Positions 33,319 through 47,100 are shown, numbered from the stretch's first letter. The stretch: 64,000 nucleotides of DNA from Ectocarpus siliculosus (GCA_000310025.1 FN648619.1:44451-108450); one strand, 5' to 3'. Notes: a model not told the origin generated them from the letters alone. Numbers and translations: made by a program.

Positions 33319-36300
33319 ACGATCGTCAAATTCGAAGAAGTCATCCACCATGAGAGGCCAAGGGCGGACCGAGTACGACGACGGCGAGGCAATTTCCTAC
33401 CCGCTCTTCTCCGGCAACCAGCAATCAACAACTGAAAAGCGATGATTCATTTCTAGAGGAGGCGATTCAGGGTGCTGGTCTCTCTGAGCTAACCTAGCAA
33501 CAGCACTGACCAAGTGCTCTGTTTATCACCGAATGAACTGTTCTGTTATTGCGGATATTGGCGTATTGAATGTGCCTTGCTGGAAAATATATCTCTTCAA
33601 GACAACGGTGGGCTGACGCTGAGAAGGCTTGGTCGTAGGAGCGGCCGGCGAAGCCTGCCCTTGTGAGCCTATGTTTCCTAGGTGGTGCACTTCACTGATT
33701 GGACCCGTGGTGCTTCAATTCGTCTGATACCTCTACGCTGCATTGCTTCTTGGATCCTATCTCGTGTCAGGTTTGCGAAGGAATATGGAAGAATGGCATG
33801 CGCCATCGCACGGTAAGATGTGGAAATGCTCGGCAAATACACGTTTGTGCACTGCTGCTGTGGTTTGGAAATACACACCGGAACTTAACTTTGTACGCCA
33901 CCATCTTGTCCCCCTACAAGGTTAACGCCATACCTTTGTGATGCGGATGTGGCTAAACTAAGGCACGAAAGGGCGAATCGGCTGGCGTCCCTTCAAGTGC
34001 GTTCTCGGAATCGTTGTGGGCATGCTGCAAACCATAGAAAGCACCCCAACTGCAAAAATGTCATATTATTCAAATAGTGTTCCTCTAGACGCTGCTGTTA
34101 TAGCGTACAATAGCACATGTTGGATTTTAAGCTGATAGCATAAGGCTCTTCTCACCACGGGTGTAGTTCGTGAGGATGACCCAGTTTGAAGTCAATTTTG
34201 TGTTCGCTGTTTTCCACGCCATCGTCTCCGATTGCTGTGGATGGAATCACCGACCCCAACATCTGAATGGACACTATATTGGAATAGGCCTGTGGATGAC
34301 ATGGGATTCATTCCCCAACCAATTCTGGAGTAGACAGTGTACATTGTGTGGCACCCGTTCCCGCGTCGCTTGCAATTCCAACGGGGGTGTCTCGGATGAC
34401 ATTGTTCAACCACGTATCCCAGCGAAGTCATAGTTCCGTCAAATTGGTTCATTCATCTCTCGTTTGCCCAACCTTCATACATTTCCTGATGTGCGATGAA
34501 AGTTTATCTTCACTCCCGACTTGCGTGTTGGAAGGGCGAGCTCACTTTCATCACGACCTACAGCGGCTGCTGGGAAAGGCCAAGGTATGCCGGGTGGAAG
34601 TCGCAATCATTGTACCGCGTCTTGATTTGGAATTGATTGTTGGACCGTCGTTTGGGATGTGCAGTTGTTTCCGTACTATCAACAGTGTTTGAGGGAGCGC
34701 TGATGGAGGCGGCGTAAACCAAGGATATAAATTCCACCTCATCAGAATTTTTGGGAAAGTGCTATTTGGAATGGAAGAGATATCAAGACCTCAAGGCTAC
34801 GACGTGACGATGGCCACACGATTTCACTTTCGTTCGACGTCGGCACTGTCAGCTACAATGGAGTATTTTCATGTCAAAGCCCTGGGCTCTCTGTCTCCAA
34901 TCTTGAGTGGTGGTCGGCATGAAGAGGGCCCAGGTCTAGTGCTTCGAGAATTGAGGGATGATGCCTTCCTTGACTGAAATATGGGCCGAGTCGACGTTGT
35001 TGTCCTTCTCAATGACGTTCACAAGCTCACCGTGAAACCGGTTTTCCAGATCACGGACCGATGCATCTTTCCACTCGCATCACAGATCCGGCCAATGGTG
35101 GCCATGCAGTACTATTTCGCTCTCGGGTCGAGGGAGCTACGAAATACGATGACCTTCTCAAAATTGACGTAGCTGTAACAATTTTGGTGTTGCTCAATTC
35201 ACTCGTCGTTGGTTCCGCTGTCAACCCGGCTGTCATGGGCGACCAGACTGAAGTTTGGGACCCGCACGACACATTTGTCCCTCACAGTGAATATTCCACC
35301 GGAGCCCGCATACAAAGTGACAAGCCCTCAACGAAAGGCTACGACTCGTGCTATTCTCGCTGAGGAAAAGGCCATGCATGGAGTTTCTGCCGCCTTTAGT
35401 GACAGGTGTTGAGGGAGTGAATCGATCAAGAAAAGCGTAAACGTTTTTGTTCTTGCTTCCGGGAACACGCCACTACACGAACGAAAATACTCACACGGGT
35501 TGACGGAAGTAGGTAAAGCTTGCGGTAGCAGAACCACACCTTCGTTAACAGCGACTTCTAAGCCAAAGGTGGGACATACGGCATGATGAACGGTAGGGTA
35601 AGTTGCGCCGGCATTTCCCTCGACATATGCAGTGGCGGGCTTTCAAACGATCTTGTGCGGCAGCTACCGGTGGTGAGAACGAGTGGTACGACAAGCAGTG
35701 GAAAGCTGGAGCCTGTCACGGTCAAGGTGAGCCCCCCTCCCACTGACCCCGACAAAGGAAGTAAGAGATTATCTCACTGTAGTACAAGAATGAAATTTTT
35801 CTTAACTTGCCCCTGTTCTCATGTGAACGGCTTTCCGGCCCACTGCCGACGACAAATAGGCGCAGAGTCTACTACACCTGCCAGCTTCTGGGAGCGTAAT
35901 GCAGCACGGGTGCGATCTTTACACTCTCACCTGGCTGCGAAATTGAAATGATAAACTTGCCCGCCCCAAGCGCACGTTTGATGACAGGAGGAATCCGCTT
36001 CGCCGGTAGCGGCGACATGTGTGTCGGCTCCTGGGTGGGGAACCAAATGCACGGGAAAGGAAAGATCGTGCATGGAGGTGAAGGTGGAGAGGACGAAGGT
36101 GGGCTCGCGTCTAACTAAGCCTATGCATTGAACAGGGCATCGCACACGACCAACTAGACCCAAGACCAAGTGAATGGTTGAGTGAACCGTCTGAATGTGG
36201 GGGCATCCTATCATTCGCATGGAGTATTGCTGACGAATCGCCCATACCCGACAGGTGGCCTATGGTGTGATCTTCGACACGGTCACGGCGTATACAGTGG

Positions 36301-37530
36301 CCCCGACTCCACCTATGACGTCGCCTGGAGCAACGACCGTCGGCACGGCCATAGAAAGCTCAGCGACAAGGACGGGAATGTGTTCGAGGGTTTCTTCAGA
36401 GTTTAGACCGGAATCAACATGGGAATTGGGTTGTATTCCGCGCGTAGGATAGTTGAGGTAGCTGAGGACATGTGGGTATGAGTCCCGCTGCTAGTGGCGA
36501 CACAACGATGTCAATCATTGCGTGTCGCGCATTGACTACGGTAGTAGACTTTTGCTTTACCGCCGGCAGCACTGTTCGGTGATTTTTTCACGTCCTTTTC
36601 CGACGCAGGAGAAAGCATGGCAATGGTCAACTCAAGTCCGCGGCAGGCGACGCGATTGAATGTGGTGACATGCAAGTCCCCTGTCTGGATTCAATGGATT
36701 TCAATGTAGCGCGTGCGTCAGGGCGTACCATCGATAATGAGTTTCTCGCCACGGCGGCACCGCAAAAGATTGAAGCTTTACGCATGGTCGTCTTCGCGAA
36801 ATGCATCTGGTGCCTGTCGTTGACGGTGTTCGGTCTTTGGGCACGGGCTCGGTTGTACAACGACTACACGCTAGACTATATCCTACTGGGTAGGTAGCCA
36901 AAGTTGATCTGATGCTTGTCACACATTTTCTGGTATTACAGGAACGCACAACACTTCCGTGAATTGTGTGGGGTCGAGAGGTGTGTGGGACAACGGGCAG
37001 CTCTCCGGCCAAGCGACGGCTCAGTACAACTACGGAAATCGGTACACTGGCGGCTTCGAAAGGGGCCGGAGGAGCGGTGAGGGAACTATGTTCGCCGCCA
37101 CACAGGGTGAGGCAATACCGGAGAAAAGTATTTGTTGAAAATGGCATAGCTACCCGAATTGATTCAGTATGGCCTTTTGACTTATCTCCGCGATTTTGTG
37201 GTGCCGGGGATACATCTACAGCCGGCGTCTGCGGGGGGTATTGAGGATTGTCAGCTTCACAATATAGTTCGGAACATCGTTGAGCCCGACCAAAAGCTCT
37301 TGGTGCCATGAACGTTTGTTCGTTTTCGTCCCTCTCCCTTATGAAATCAATTCGTGAAAGTTTCGAGTTCACGGGCACCTCCAAGAAAGGCATCAAGAAC
37401 GGTTCGGGACGCCTGCGCCTTCCGTGCGGTACGAGCGTGGAAGGCTATGGGTTTTGGGCAATCTCGTCGGCTACTCGAAATTTGCGTTTGCGCCTGGCTC
37501 CGAGTGGAACGGAACGATCCGGGTGACTGC
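33319..37530 (+). pseudogene. Decayed MORN-repeat gene, mirror copy
   Basis: This is the reverse-complement partner of the intact gene at 26873-31440. Recognisable exon remnants lie near 33,319-33,390, 33,773-33,815 (VCEGIWKNGMRHRT), 34,530-34,590, 35,670-35,730, 35,990-36,100, 36,255-36,400, 36,608-36,665, 36,942-37,105 and 37,355-37,525. The start ATG reads ACG, the exon 1 donor is GC instead of GT, exon 4 is not found, exon 5 has lost most of its length, and the last exon is out of frame after its first half. An in-frame part of exon 9 still encodes RYTGGFERGRRSGEG. This copy is unlikely to make the full protein. Confidence 0.7.
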
Positions 37531-38699
37531 TGCTTGGCGATCATTTTTTACGTTTATGGGTTCGAACTAATACGAAGGCGTACCGCCCGCCTTCCTTTTC
37601 AAGTAAACTGCGTACTACATCGATGATCCCGAAAGTGCAATGAATCAACGCCGATTTGTCAGTCATAGACGAAGTCGCTGTAGGTATAAGAGGCTCGTTG
37701 AAGAAGATGTATCGCTCCGAGCAAGACATGCACCCCGGTTCCGCCCCCGCCAACGGAGCTCCCTGTTACTCCTCCGTTTTATACATGTTTCTCCGTTTGT
37801 ACGCGTGCTTTTAGAATCAATCATCCACCCATGTTCGATTTACGGGCTGTTGTATTTTACATAATGAGTAGGGCAGCGATCAAAGTCTATCTGTGAACCC
37901 TGTATGGCAATACGAAGGCAACGTAGTTTGCGCTTTCAACATAACGGAACATTGTCGCGTAATTCGTGAGATACCTGTTAGGGGTGGTCATTTCAACCAT
38001 TGGTCGCATGAATTGGGCGATATGTTCATGGTAGGAGCGGGCGGTTGGGTCGGTCCGGAAAGAAACGAGGGCGTTCACGTATGTGGGATCCGATTTGTTG
38101 GTGAGGCCGGCGTGACAGGGCCGGGGAAGTTGGGTGAGTTCATTCTGTTGAGCTCAGGTGGGGGCAACGTAGACCGAACCCGATCCCTTGCCCGTGATGC
38201 GTCGCCTCGCTCAACTCCGGCACTGACACCCAGTTGTCGAACAGTGTTGAGTCTTCACGAAGAAGGTAAGAAGGGGGCAGGTTCTTGGTGGAACAAATGG
38301 AACTCCTGCTTGCCGCGCAGTTCTTTCGAATGGTACAGTAGTAGTCTCCTGTAGGGCATTCATCCGAACAAATAGTCGCTCAACACATGCAACCCCACTT
38401 TCGTGATGGTTTTGAAATATCGCTTAGCGGAGACACGCCAAAGTCGTCGTCGTCCTCCGTTTACCGTGTATTTATATATTTTTTTGTCTTCACTTCAAAT
38501 CAGCGCTTACAGCACTAGTGCCGTTTTTACTCCAACCCATGGTCACACAGAAGAGCCCCTCTCTACCCTCCCCTCCTGCGGTACGTTGCCTTCGATTTTT
38601 AATGCGAGAAGAGTTCAGCACTCTCTTCCCTCTGTGTACACACGAACTAGCGCTATTCACTAGGCCAGGAGCGGAAGCGAGAGAACAAGTCACTTTTTA
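37531..38699. other. Right-arm DNA, no secure gene
   Basis: There are short ORFs only, with no partner conserved in the left arm. An AT-rich patch lies near 38,460-38,490. Confidence 0.35.
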
Positions 38700-38850
38700 C
38701 TTTGCAAGAATAGCTCGCTTGCGCCGGGATTCGAACCCCTGACCTGACCTCTGGAAGGTTTCGAGGATACCATCTAGACCACCGGGGCGACCGGGTTTGT
38801 ATGAGATCTGCTGAAGTCCCCCAGCCAGTAGCGGGGTAGATAGAGAGAGC
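38700..38850 (-). mobile_element. tRNA-like sequence, probable SINE head
   Basis: On the minus strand, TGGTCTAGATGG (A box of the RNA polymerase III promoter) is followed after about 40 bases by GGTTCGAATCC (a perfect B box). The flanking bases do not form a tRNA acceptor stem and the T stem is imperfect, so this is not a functional tRNA. The left arm lacks it: homology between the arms resumes only from about 38,850 upward. This fits insertion of a tRNA-derived SINE after the duplication. Its tail end, toward 38,450, is not defined. Confidence 0.5.
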
Positions 38851-38879
38851 GCTCGACCATTCTCCAACTGAATCACGAT

Positions 38880-40330
38880 TGAGAACAGCATTGACAAAGG
38901 CTTGATGGGTGGCGTGCCGCAGGTGTCCTGCGAATAACCAATCTGCCAGGATACCTGTGTGTAGCCTTTGTTGGCCCGTAAACGATGAGAGTGCACGCTC
39001 CTTGGAAGCTCCGCAATAAACTACAAAAATGTGTATGTACGTTTTGCATGGGTTCGATGTGTGACGGTAGCATCACTCGTATTGTCTTCCGAAGAGAAGA
39101 GGGACGAATCCAATAAACACAGCTGAAAAATGCCATGGAGGAAGAAGAGTGACACAGCGAGGGCGAGATCGGAGAAGGGGAAGGAGAGACAGAGAGAGCA
39201 AGAGGATGTAGATTGGGAACAAGAGAGGGCAGGCGGAGGGTGGGAGAAGACTCACACGCCGAAAACAATTGCCCAACCGCCTACCACATTCCAAACATGT
39301 TCTCCAGACTGCAGACAGGATGGCACCCTGTCGCCTACAGCCTACAGTTGGACGGCAGCACGATTGCATCTCTTGCAGATGGATGAACCTATGGCAGTCC
39401 CATCGCGTCAACCAACACGCAAAGGGTAGACTGCCTAATTTACTCTGGGGCTGAGCGAATCTTCAAACCCTCTCTGTTCGCGAGAAGCTTTCGCCAACGG
39501 CACAAGCGCCCAATATGCCGACGACCAATATGAAGCGTGCTGTCAAGGCGTCCAGGCGGGCTCACGTACTTCTGTAATCTCCCTCGCGCCCGGCGGGGCG
39601 GTAAGGGGCGGATGGAGTCCGCTCCAATCTCTTTCTTTTTTTCTCTCTCTCTCTTGTTCTGTCTCTCTCGTTGCCTCTTTCTCGTCCTCCCCCCCCCCCC
39701 CCCCCCCTCTCTCTCCGGTACGATGGAGTGTTGCCAGCGCCCGGTTTCGGTGGAACATTCGAAGAAAAAAATGTAGGGGCTCGCATTTTCGCTTGTTTAT
39801 TGGGGGGGGCACTGTTCGAAGGCACGCGGCCCACGGCACCCCGCAGCACCCACACACGAAAGGAAAGGGACCAGGATCGTCAACGCTGCCCAAGTTCCAG
39901 GTAATGAGAAAGTCCCTCCTTAGCACGAGAGTGTTTGCCATTGGGTTGTCAAGAAAATTGGCTTGTCAAGCACCTGGCTGTTCGCCAACCAGTAGTCAAA
40001 GTGAGGGAGACACGAAAATTACTCACGAAGAGCGAGGGAGAAATTGGGGCAATCTGTGCCAAAGCCCACAACGGGCCTCCTCTACGAGGCCAGGACGTAA
40101 ATCAAGGAGATGACAAGCAGACGGTTGTTAGGATGGTTGCCTTGGCTGACTAAACTTTCCTGGGCGGTGTGTCGAATTGGTGAAGTTTCTCGTTTGGTGT
40201 GGTGTATGTCTACAAGACAACAGTTGAAAGCAGGATGCAGCCATCACGACACCGGCACCTGGTGCACAACTGTAGTGTAGCTGGTTTGAGGCAAGAAGGT
40301 GTGGTAAGCGCCGCAAAGGAGATAGGTGAG
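38880..40330. other. Right-arm DNA, no secure gene
   Basis: This matches the left arm (24,900-25,600) with homopurine/homopyrimidine tracts, including C-runs near 39,690-39,707 and AGAGAG-type repeats. No frame is conserved between the arms. Confidence 0.4.
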
Positions 40331-40332
40331 AT

Positions 40333-40821
40333 GTGTTGAAACCCGAAAGATTAGACTCACTGCACGCCGTGCAGCAAGCGCCGCACCCGCTGTTGGGACA
40401 ACCTCAGAGCACGCTGCTGCTGTGTGTGGGGTGCCCCGTGCCTGAAGAGCTCGCGGCCATTGAGCTGTCACAAGAACAGTCTTCGAACGAACAGGCCTGG
40501 AGCAGGGAAGAAGACCATGCGTTCGGATTGAGACTGGAAGCCTATGGGGTCAGAAGTGGGATCAAAGCGGCGTCTTCTCTATCTCTCGAACTCCTCGTGT
40601 CTTTCTTCCGAGATCAACAACCACATCATCGGCTTCCGTGCCGGGTGCTTGTTCCATCCATGGTGTTGTGGTCCTCAAACTACAGCACAAAATGCGAGCT
40701 CATAGCAGTTAGTCCTAGCGCCGGTAGATCTCCGCGTGCCCTCTCATATCGTTACCAAGCAAGGTGCCTCTCAGGTGAACGGCTGTGCTATCCCGATGGA
40801 AACGAAAGGAGCTCCGGTTAG
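40333..40821 (+). CDS. Unknown ORF, 162 aa
   Basis: This open frame reads MLKPERLDSLHAVQQAPHPL, CVGCPVPEELAAIELSQEQS, then LRLEAYGVRSGIKAASSLSL and FFRDQQPHHRLPC. The left-arm partner (24453-24047) keeps the sequence in pieces only. An acceptor could lie upstream, so it may be an exon. No domain is recognised. A single-arm open frame with a broken partner is weak evidence of function. Confidence 0.3.
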   Translation: MLKPERLDSLHAVQQAPHPLLGQPQSTLLLCVGCPVPEELAAIELSQEQSSNEQAWSREEDHAFGLRLEAYGVRSGIKAASSLSLELLVSFFRDQQPHHRLPCRVLVPSMVLWSSNYSTKCELIAVSPSAGRSPRALSYRYQARCLSGERLCYPDGNERSSG

Positions 40822-41869
40822 CTCCATCGCGTTTTGTTCTACGTACATCTACGTCCCGTACGGCGGTACACAGCAGTAGTCACTGAAGTCACTGCTGTGG
40901 CAGGGTTCGCCGCCTAATGACCGGCGCGAAGCTGGCAATATGATATGAAGCAGCAGTCGGCGACCCACATGTGGTTCGGGACCCCAGACCGAGTGCTTTC
41001 AAAGCTTTTATCTGTGGAGTTCTCGGCACACAAATACATGTTCGTCGGCGTTTCCTGTGCTGTCTCTTGTTTGCGGTAAAGCTGCCTCTCGTCGTGTGCT
41101 CTGCTGTCTGCCGTGGTTTCACCTACTGTAATCGCTACCGTACGCAATCATGGCGGTGAGGACCGCTCGTCTGCAGAATAGCAGTGCTGCTATTGCCCTA
41201 TCTCCTTGTCTTTAATGTACAGTAGTGCGCGATTGCCGCGTTCGCCCCACCCGGTTGTCGAGCACCCCCTTCTAAGGAAACCTGATAGCGGTCATCTCAT
41301 CTGCACACCACTAGTCTACAGTAACTGCAAGGACAAATGCACAGCTGTAAGTATACTCTGTACGCGAGCGCCAACCACCATTTGAAAGCCGGCACAAACC
41401 GATGCCCACCCGCTAGGCCGTTCCTTGGGCATCGCAACTCTGGCCAAAGAATGACAACAGTTTACTTTCGACAGCACTGCGAGACTGCCCTGTGCTTGAC
41501 ACACACAATAATATCGATGATAACATCATGTCGTGGTGGTATACCGCCTCCACCCGCTGAACACATAGGTGTGTTGCTTCTTCCTCCCCCGGCCGTGGTG
41601 TTTTCCCGTTTCGCAACGACGACAGCCATTGGCCTTCACGCAGTCAATGACTCGTGTCGAGTCATGTATGTATATTCGGTCACGTTGCCGGCGAAGTTCC
41701 GCACCCTGAAGCGTAACGTCGCATACGTGCACGATTGGCAGAAAGCATTCCAGACTTGCTCGACGCATCGTTTCTAAACCAACCTCAACGAAAACAAATA
41801 GTTCAGTCATATTTTCCCCATGGCGATGCATGGGTGGGCAACATACCCTATTTGACATATGGTACAAGC

Positions 41870-41990
41870 TTCCATGGCACTCGGTGTTGACTTCCATTAA
41901 AAAAGTGGGCAGATTCCATGGAAGACGTCGATGGAAGCTTTACACGCTTCCATGGAAGCAGACGTGATTTCCATGGAAGCCGGAGGAGGC
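41870..41990. repeat. CTTCCATGGAAG motif cluster, part interrupted by the copia element
   Basis: This stretch holds five or six near copies of CTTCCATGGAAG. The cluster resumes on the far side of the LTR element at 49,340. The element therefore landed inside the motif cluster. Confidence 0.75.
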
Positions 41991-42322
41991 TATTCGATAT
42001 ACTCGTAGCATAGCATGGGGGTGGTATATTGCGTATAAATATGCGGGGATTGCAGTGACGAACTACGGAGGAACAAGAAGTTTCTTTGTGTTTTCCTTGG
42101 GAGTGTAGTAGATTGGTGGAGATTCATGGAGATTCGTTCTAGGTATTAAAGCGTTATGCGTGACTTGATGCCGTGATGGAATGACGAGCTCAAGCACGCC
42201 CCCGATGAATACAACACGTTTTTCACCACGTCTACACGTCTTTACCTACCCGTGCGGCCCGTCATGGCCGAGCTGCTCTACGCTCCCATCACACACAGCT
42301 GAGCCACCCGAATTATCGATCA
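41991..42322 (+). repeat. 5' LTR of the copia element
   Basis: The LTR begins TATTCGATATACTCG and ends AATTATCGATCA, just before the internal region. It holds a TATA-like box (TATAAATA, near 42,036) that is probably the element's promoter. Confidence 0.9.
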
Positions 42323-42406
42323 CGCTAGCGTATGACACGTCGTCTACGAGATTCGAGTCGAGCTTAGTTTGGAGTATCGCTTTGCGGCGATCAGCAGCAG
42401 CCACCG

Positions 42407-44079
42407 ATGAGCGACACCGAGCAAGATCGAGTGAGCGCCCGACTAGCAGAGGAGGAAGCCCGGATCAACGACTTGGTCGAACAGAGGGTAGAAGCAAGAC
42501 TGGCCGAGATGTCGAGGCAAGAAGCAGAGGAGCGGAGGACAGATGACGTCCGGACCGGAAGAGAGCACGAGGATCGCCACCAGCAACACGCGGGGCGGCC
42601 ATCGGCCAACCCGACGACCGACGAAATCGCCCGCACACTCGCCGAAGCCCTCACCGGTCGACTTCACGTCTCATCAGGGGACATGGGTAGAGTACCCATT
42701 AACGCAGGGACGGTTCGAATGACTGAGACTAAGCGCCTAGCGCCTTGGGATGGTGTTTTCAAGCAAGGGGAGGATGAGCAGGCTAAGTTTTTGATTTTTC
42801 GATCGAACATGGTAGCTATGTTTGCCCAGGAAGGAGTGCGTGACGTAGTACTGACAGAAGAAAAAATTCCAGTTGGGAAAGAAGGCGTGAGCATGGAGGA
42901 GATGCGTAGGGTGCATTCGAGTGGACGGGTAGAAAAGGCAATAACGGCGTGGAACCTGCTGATCACGACAGTGACATACATGCCAATCCTAACCCAGATC
43001 ATCGCCGATGGGAGCCCTAGTGGAGGTTGGAAGATATTCCTCAATTATTACGAGCCGCTTGCCAGGGCCGAAAAAGAAAGGCTGTCATCTCAATATCACG
43101 CTCTTGAGATGAAAGTAGGGGAGACCCCGCAAGAGTACTTCGGGAGATTTGCTGTTTTGCGCAGTAGGCTCGCCTCGCACGGTGTTGTTTTCTCCGACGA
43201 TGATGCCAATGCCCACATGGTATACCACCTTTCCGACGAGTACTCGGTAGAGAAGAAGATTCTGACCATGTCACCAATTCCCCCCTCGCGCGAAACAATT
43301 GAAAAGGCTGTGCGAGATGCTCATGCGGACTCGGTTCGCCGTCGGGAGGGGGAACCGAAGAATGGCGCGGGGCACGCGTTCGTCGCTTCCGGTGGCATCC
43401 GGGGCGATGGACGTGTCCAAAATGGGTCGTGTGGAAACGGCGGGGGTCAGGACGGAGACGGAGGCGCCCGGAGTCGGAGCAGGAGCAGGGTGAGAGGAAA
43501 CAAGAAAGGCGGAGGTGAGAGAGGAGCCGACAACGACCACTGCTACCTACATCCGCGCTTGTTCCACACCAACGCCCAGTGCTACACCCAGCGCGACCGT
43601 CGGAAGGAGCAGGAGCAGCAGCAGCCCCAACAGCAGCAGTCTCAGCAACAGCAACCCCAACAGCAGCAGTCTCAGCAACAGCAGCCTCAGCAACAGCAGT
43701 CTCAGCAACAGCAACTTCACGGACCGCCGCCGCAGCAGCCGAGCTACAGTGGGGGGGGCTGGGGCGGTGGGCCTCAGCACGGACCTCACAGCGGCTACGG
43801 AGGACAGCATCAGCACAGGTATGCAGCGCCCCCTCGTCCTCCACAACCGCCTTGGCGGCCTCCGTACGGGCACGCTAATGTGATGCACGCGTATAGTGCT
43901 ATGCCCTACGGGGGGCCCGCGAATGGTACCGAGTATGGCGGGTGGGAGCAGCAGCAGCAGCAGCAGCAGCCTTCGCCAGACTACTACCAGCAGCAGCCGT
44001 ACTACCCGCCTCCGACACCGTACTACCAGCAGCAGCAGCCACCATCGCAGCCTCCGCCACCGCCGTCGTTTCAGCCGCA

Positions 44080-44110
<31 letters not shown>

Positions 44111-47100
44111 CATGCCCCGCCCCAGTCGCCCTCTCCCGGAGCAGCAACCTATCCGCCTGGGCATCTCCACTCCCTGATGGCACACTTTGTGTCCGCTGAC
44201 GAGATGAGTTCGCTTTCGGTTTCGAGTGATGTAAGCAGTGTCGCATGTGGTGATGATCTTGGCTTTGCTTTGTCTGCACAGAGTTGCGAATACAGTCCTG
44301 GTAGGGAGGTATTTTGGTCTGATAGCGGTGCAAGCAACCATTTTGTGAGTAACAGCTCCAAGATGTACAACGTCTCGCCTGTCCCCCCCGGCAAAGAATT
44401 CATCAAAGTAGGCAATGGTGCTTATTTGCGCGTGGAGTGCGTAGGTAGTGTCAATCTGGCATTTCACATGGCAGGAGGTCGATCGGGAGAAGCGGATTTC
44501 TGTGTCCAATTGACAGAAGTGTACGTAGTACCAGGGATTTCGTTCAACTTGTTCTCTCTGCACCACACGCAGAAAAAGCACAGGATAATGTTGGATGAGA
44601 GGGGTGTGCACCTTTTCGGTGGTCGGCTTAGTTTCGCATACTCGGATATCGGGATGCTCTCTATCGGCCACCCGCTTGTCTCCTCGTACCGCGACGGTGA
44701 TGTAATCCCCTCTACCGTTGTCCCTCCCCCCGTTGTCCGCCAAGCGTCTCCGCCTGGTGTTGGTACTGGCCTTTTTGCGCAAAACCCCCCTCCCCCTTCT
44801 CAGATTTCAGGATCGGGTGCAGGATGCGGTCCGAGTTCCAGCTTCTCGTCCATCGGTCCCGCCGGTGTTGTACCTTCGGCTTCGAGCTTCCCGTCCATCG
44901 GTCCCGCCGGTGTTGTACCTTCGGCTTCGAGCTTCCCGCCCATCGGCGCTCTGCCGGTGTCGTACCTTCGAGTTCAAGCATCCCGTCCACCACTTCCGGT
45001 GTAGTACCTCCGAGTGATGCTTCCCCGCCTATCGATGTTGATTTAGTGTCTCCGTCGATCCGAGATTTTCAGCCTGCCCTAGCCGCAGCCATCGCCTCAT
45101 CCGACGTCCTGTCCCCCTCAGTCGTGAACCCGAATGTGTCGCGAGAGATAGAGATCATGCCCCTTGAGTCCCAGGATAATTTGCCTTTGATGGACATGAG
45201 TATGTTCTTGGATGTAGGCTTGATGAACGGACAGGACTCGGTCCCGCCGGGTGACTTTTATCCCGACCCATTAGGCGTATGTGAGTCCGTGAAGCCCCCC
45301 GTTGCGTTCGCTGTGATGCAAGATGAGTTGGACGTGCTCAGAGACTTTGTTGTCGAGTGCCGTGTGCAGCAAGATGTAGGTCCCCCCTCCCTTTCCCATG
45401 CTTTGGCGATTATCGCCCCCGGTGGTCCAGCGTTCACTGTAGGAAAACCCACGTCCACCATCGACATTAATTTGTTCCACGCTTCCACCGGCCACGTGAA
45501 TGAATTCTTGATGAGGGAAACCGCAAAGCAGCAGGGTGTTCAATTGGTGGGGGAACTGCAGCCATGCGTCGGCTGCATCGAGGCGAAGGGCAGGAGGGCC
45601 CCGGTGCCGCGGCGTGGAGTCACCCGCGCGGCGGTACCGTTCGGCAAGGTGCACATCGACATCACCGGCCCGTACTCTGAGGCGTTCGATGGTTCTCGTT
45701 ACCTGATCATGTTCGTGGACAGCGCGTCGCGGTGGCAACGGGCGTACGGCATGCGGGCCAAGAGCGACACCCTGACGTACACGCGGCGCTTCCTCGCCGA
45801 CCTGAACGGCAACGGCACTCCGGGGTGTTTCCGCATGGACAACGGTGGTGAGTTCACCAGTGCTGCCTTCGTCGCGTTTCTGCGACGCCGCTGGCATCCG
45901 GCGCGAGTACACCGCACCCGACACCCCGAAGCAGAATGCGGTCGTCGAGAGCGCAATCTGGCGCGCTATGAAGGGGGGCCACGCCGCCCGTCGCCACGTC
46001 CTCTCCATGGGCCACGTCGACCTCGCCTCTATCCCCGGTATGGACGCCAACGGACACCGGCTGTGGCTTGCATCGGCGATCTGGGCCTCCGGCTGCTTCA
46101 ACCGTTCCGCGACGTCGGCCAACCCGGCCTGGATGTCGCCGTTCGAGGCCTTCTTCGGACGTAAACCGCCGCTCAACGTCGTCCCTTTTTTCCAGGAGGG
46201 GATGATGCGCGTGAAGCGCGCCAGCAAGGCGGACGTCCAATCCGTGCGTTGCTTCTACATGCACGGAGCGCGCAACCACTCCGCCGCCACTGCCGTCGTT
46301 CTCCGCGCCGACACCGGAAGGATCTGCCTGTCCAACAACGTCGTGTGGATCAACCGCCGCACCGCCGTGCCGGCGCCGGTACCGGCCAGCGGGGGGGGCT
46401 CTTCGGTCACCGCGGCGCCCTCGCCGGCCGCCGCCGTTCCTGCAGCCGCTGCCGCACCGCCACCGCCATGGGCATCGCGGACGTACACCTACACCCCGCC
46501 CACAGCGACCACCGCTTCGCCGCCGCCCACTTCTCCGTCGATCTTCACAGGGTCCGGAGCCGCGTCGCCGATCTCCACGGCGTCTTCGAGTGCACCGCCG
46601 TCCACCGCAGCCACGCCGCCCCGTCCACCGCCGACACCCCCGCCCGCAAGCGCCGCCGCTCCCGCTCCCCATCACCCGCCGCTTTCACAGCGAGCCGTCA
46701 GAGAATTGGGCGAGAAGGAAACCAGAGTGCATGGCCGTACGCGCGGCGACCGAGTGCGCTTCATGGATGAGCAACAGCAACCGCCGTCGCCGTCAGGTGG
46801 CGGCACCGCTCTCCAACACCGCCTTGGGCTGCTGTCGATGATGGGCAAGGATGCGCTCGTCTCGTCGCTCGCCACCCGGGAGGCCGTCGATCAAGGACGT
46901 CGAGACCTGCCACCGTCCGCCAGCATCGCCCCTCCCGCTCCCCCACCGCCGCAAGATACGAGTTTAGCAGGCCATGGGAGCGGGGGGGCCGCAGGAGCTG
47001 GAGGGCCGGGGGGCCTGCACATGTTCGCAGCAATGTTCGCCACCCGCGAGGACGTGGAAGCCACTCTTCGTGCCAAGCGCCCTCCTGACAAGATGCCGGA

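Noticed and set aside
38715-38795. Functional tRNA gene
   Set aside because: A and B boxes are present but the acceptor stem does not pair and the T stem is broken, so a SINE head is more likely.
43547-44782. Minus-strand frame of 411 codons inside the copia element
   Set aside because: It is antisense to the CAG-rich Gag linker and consists largely of Leu/Arg runs produced by that repeat.
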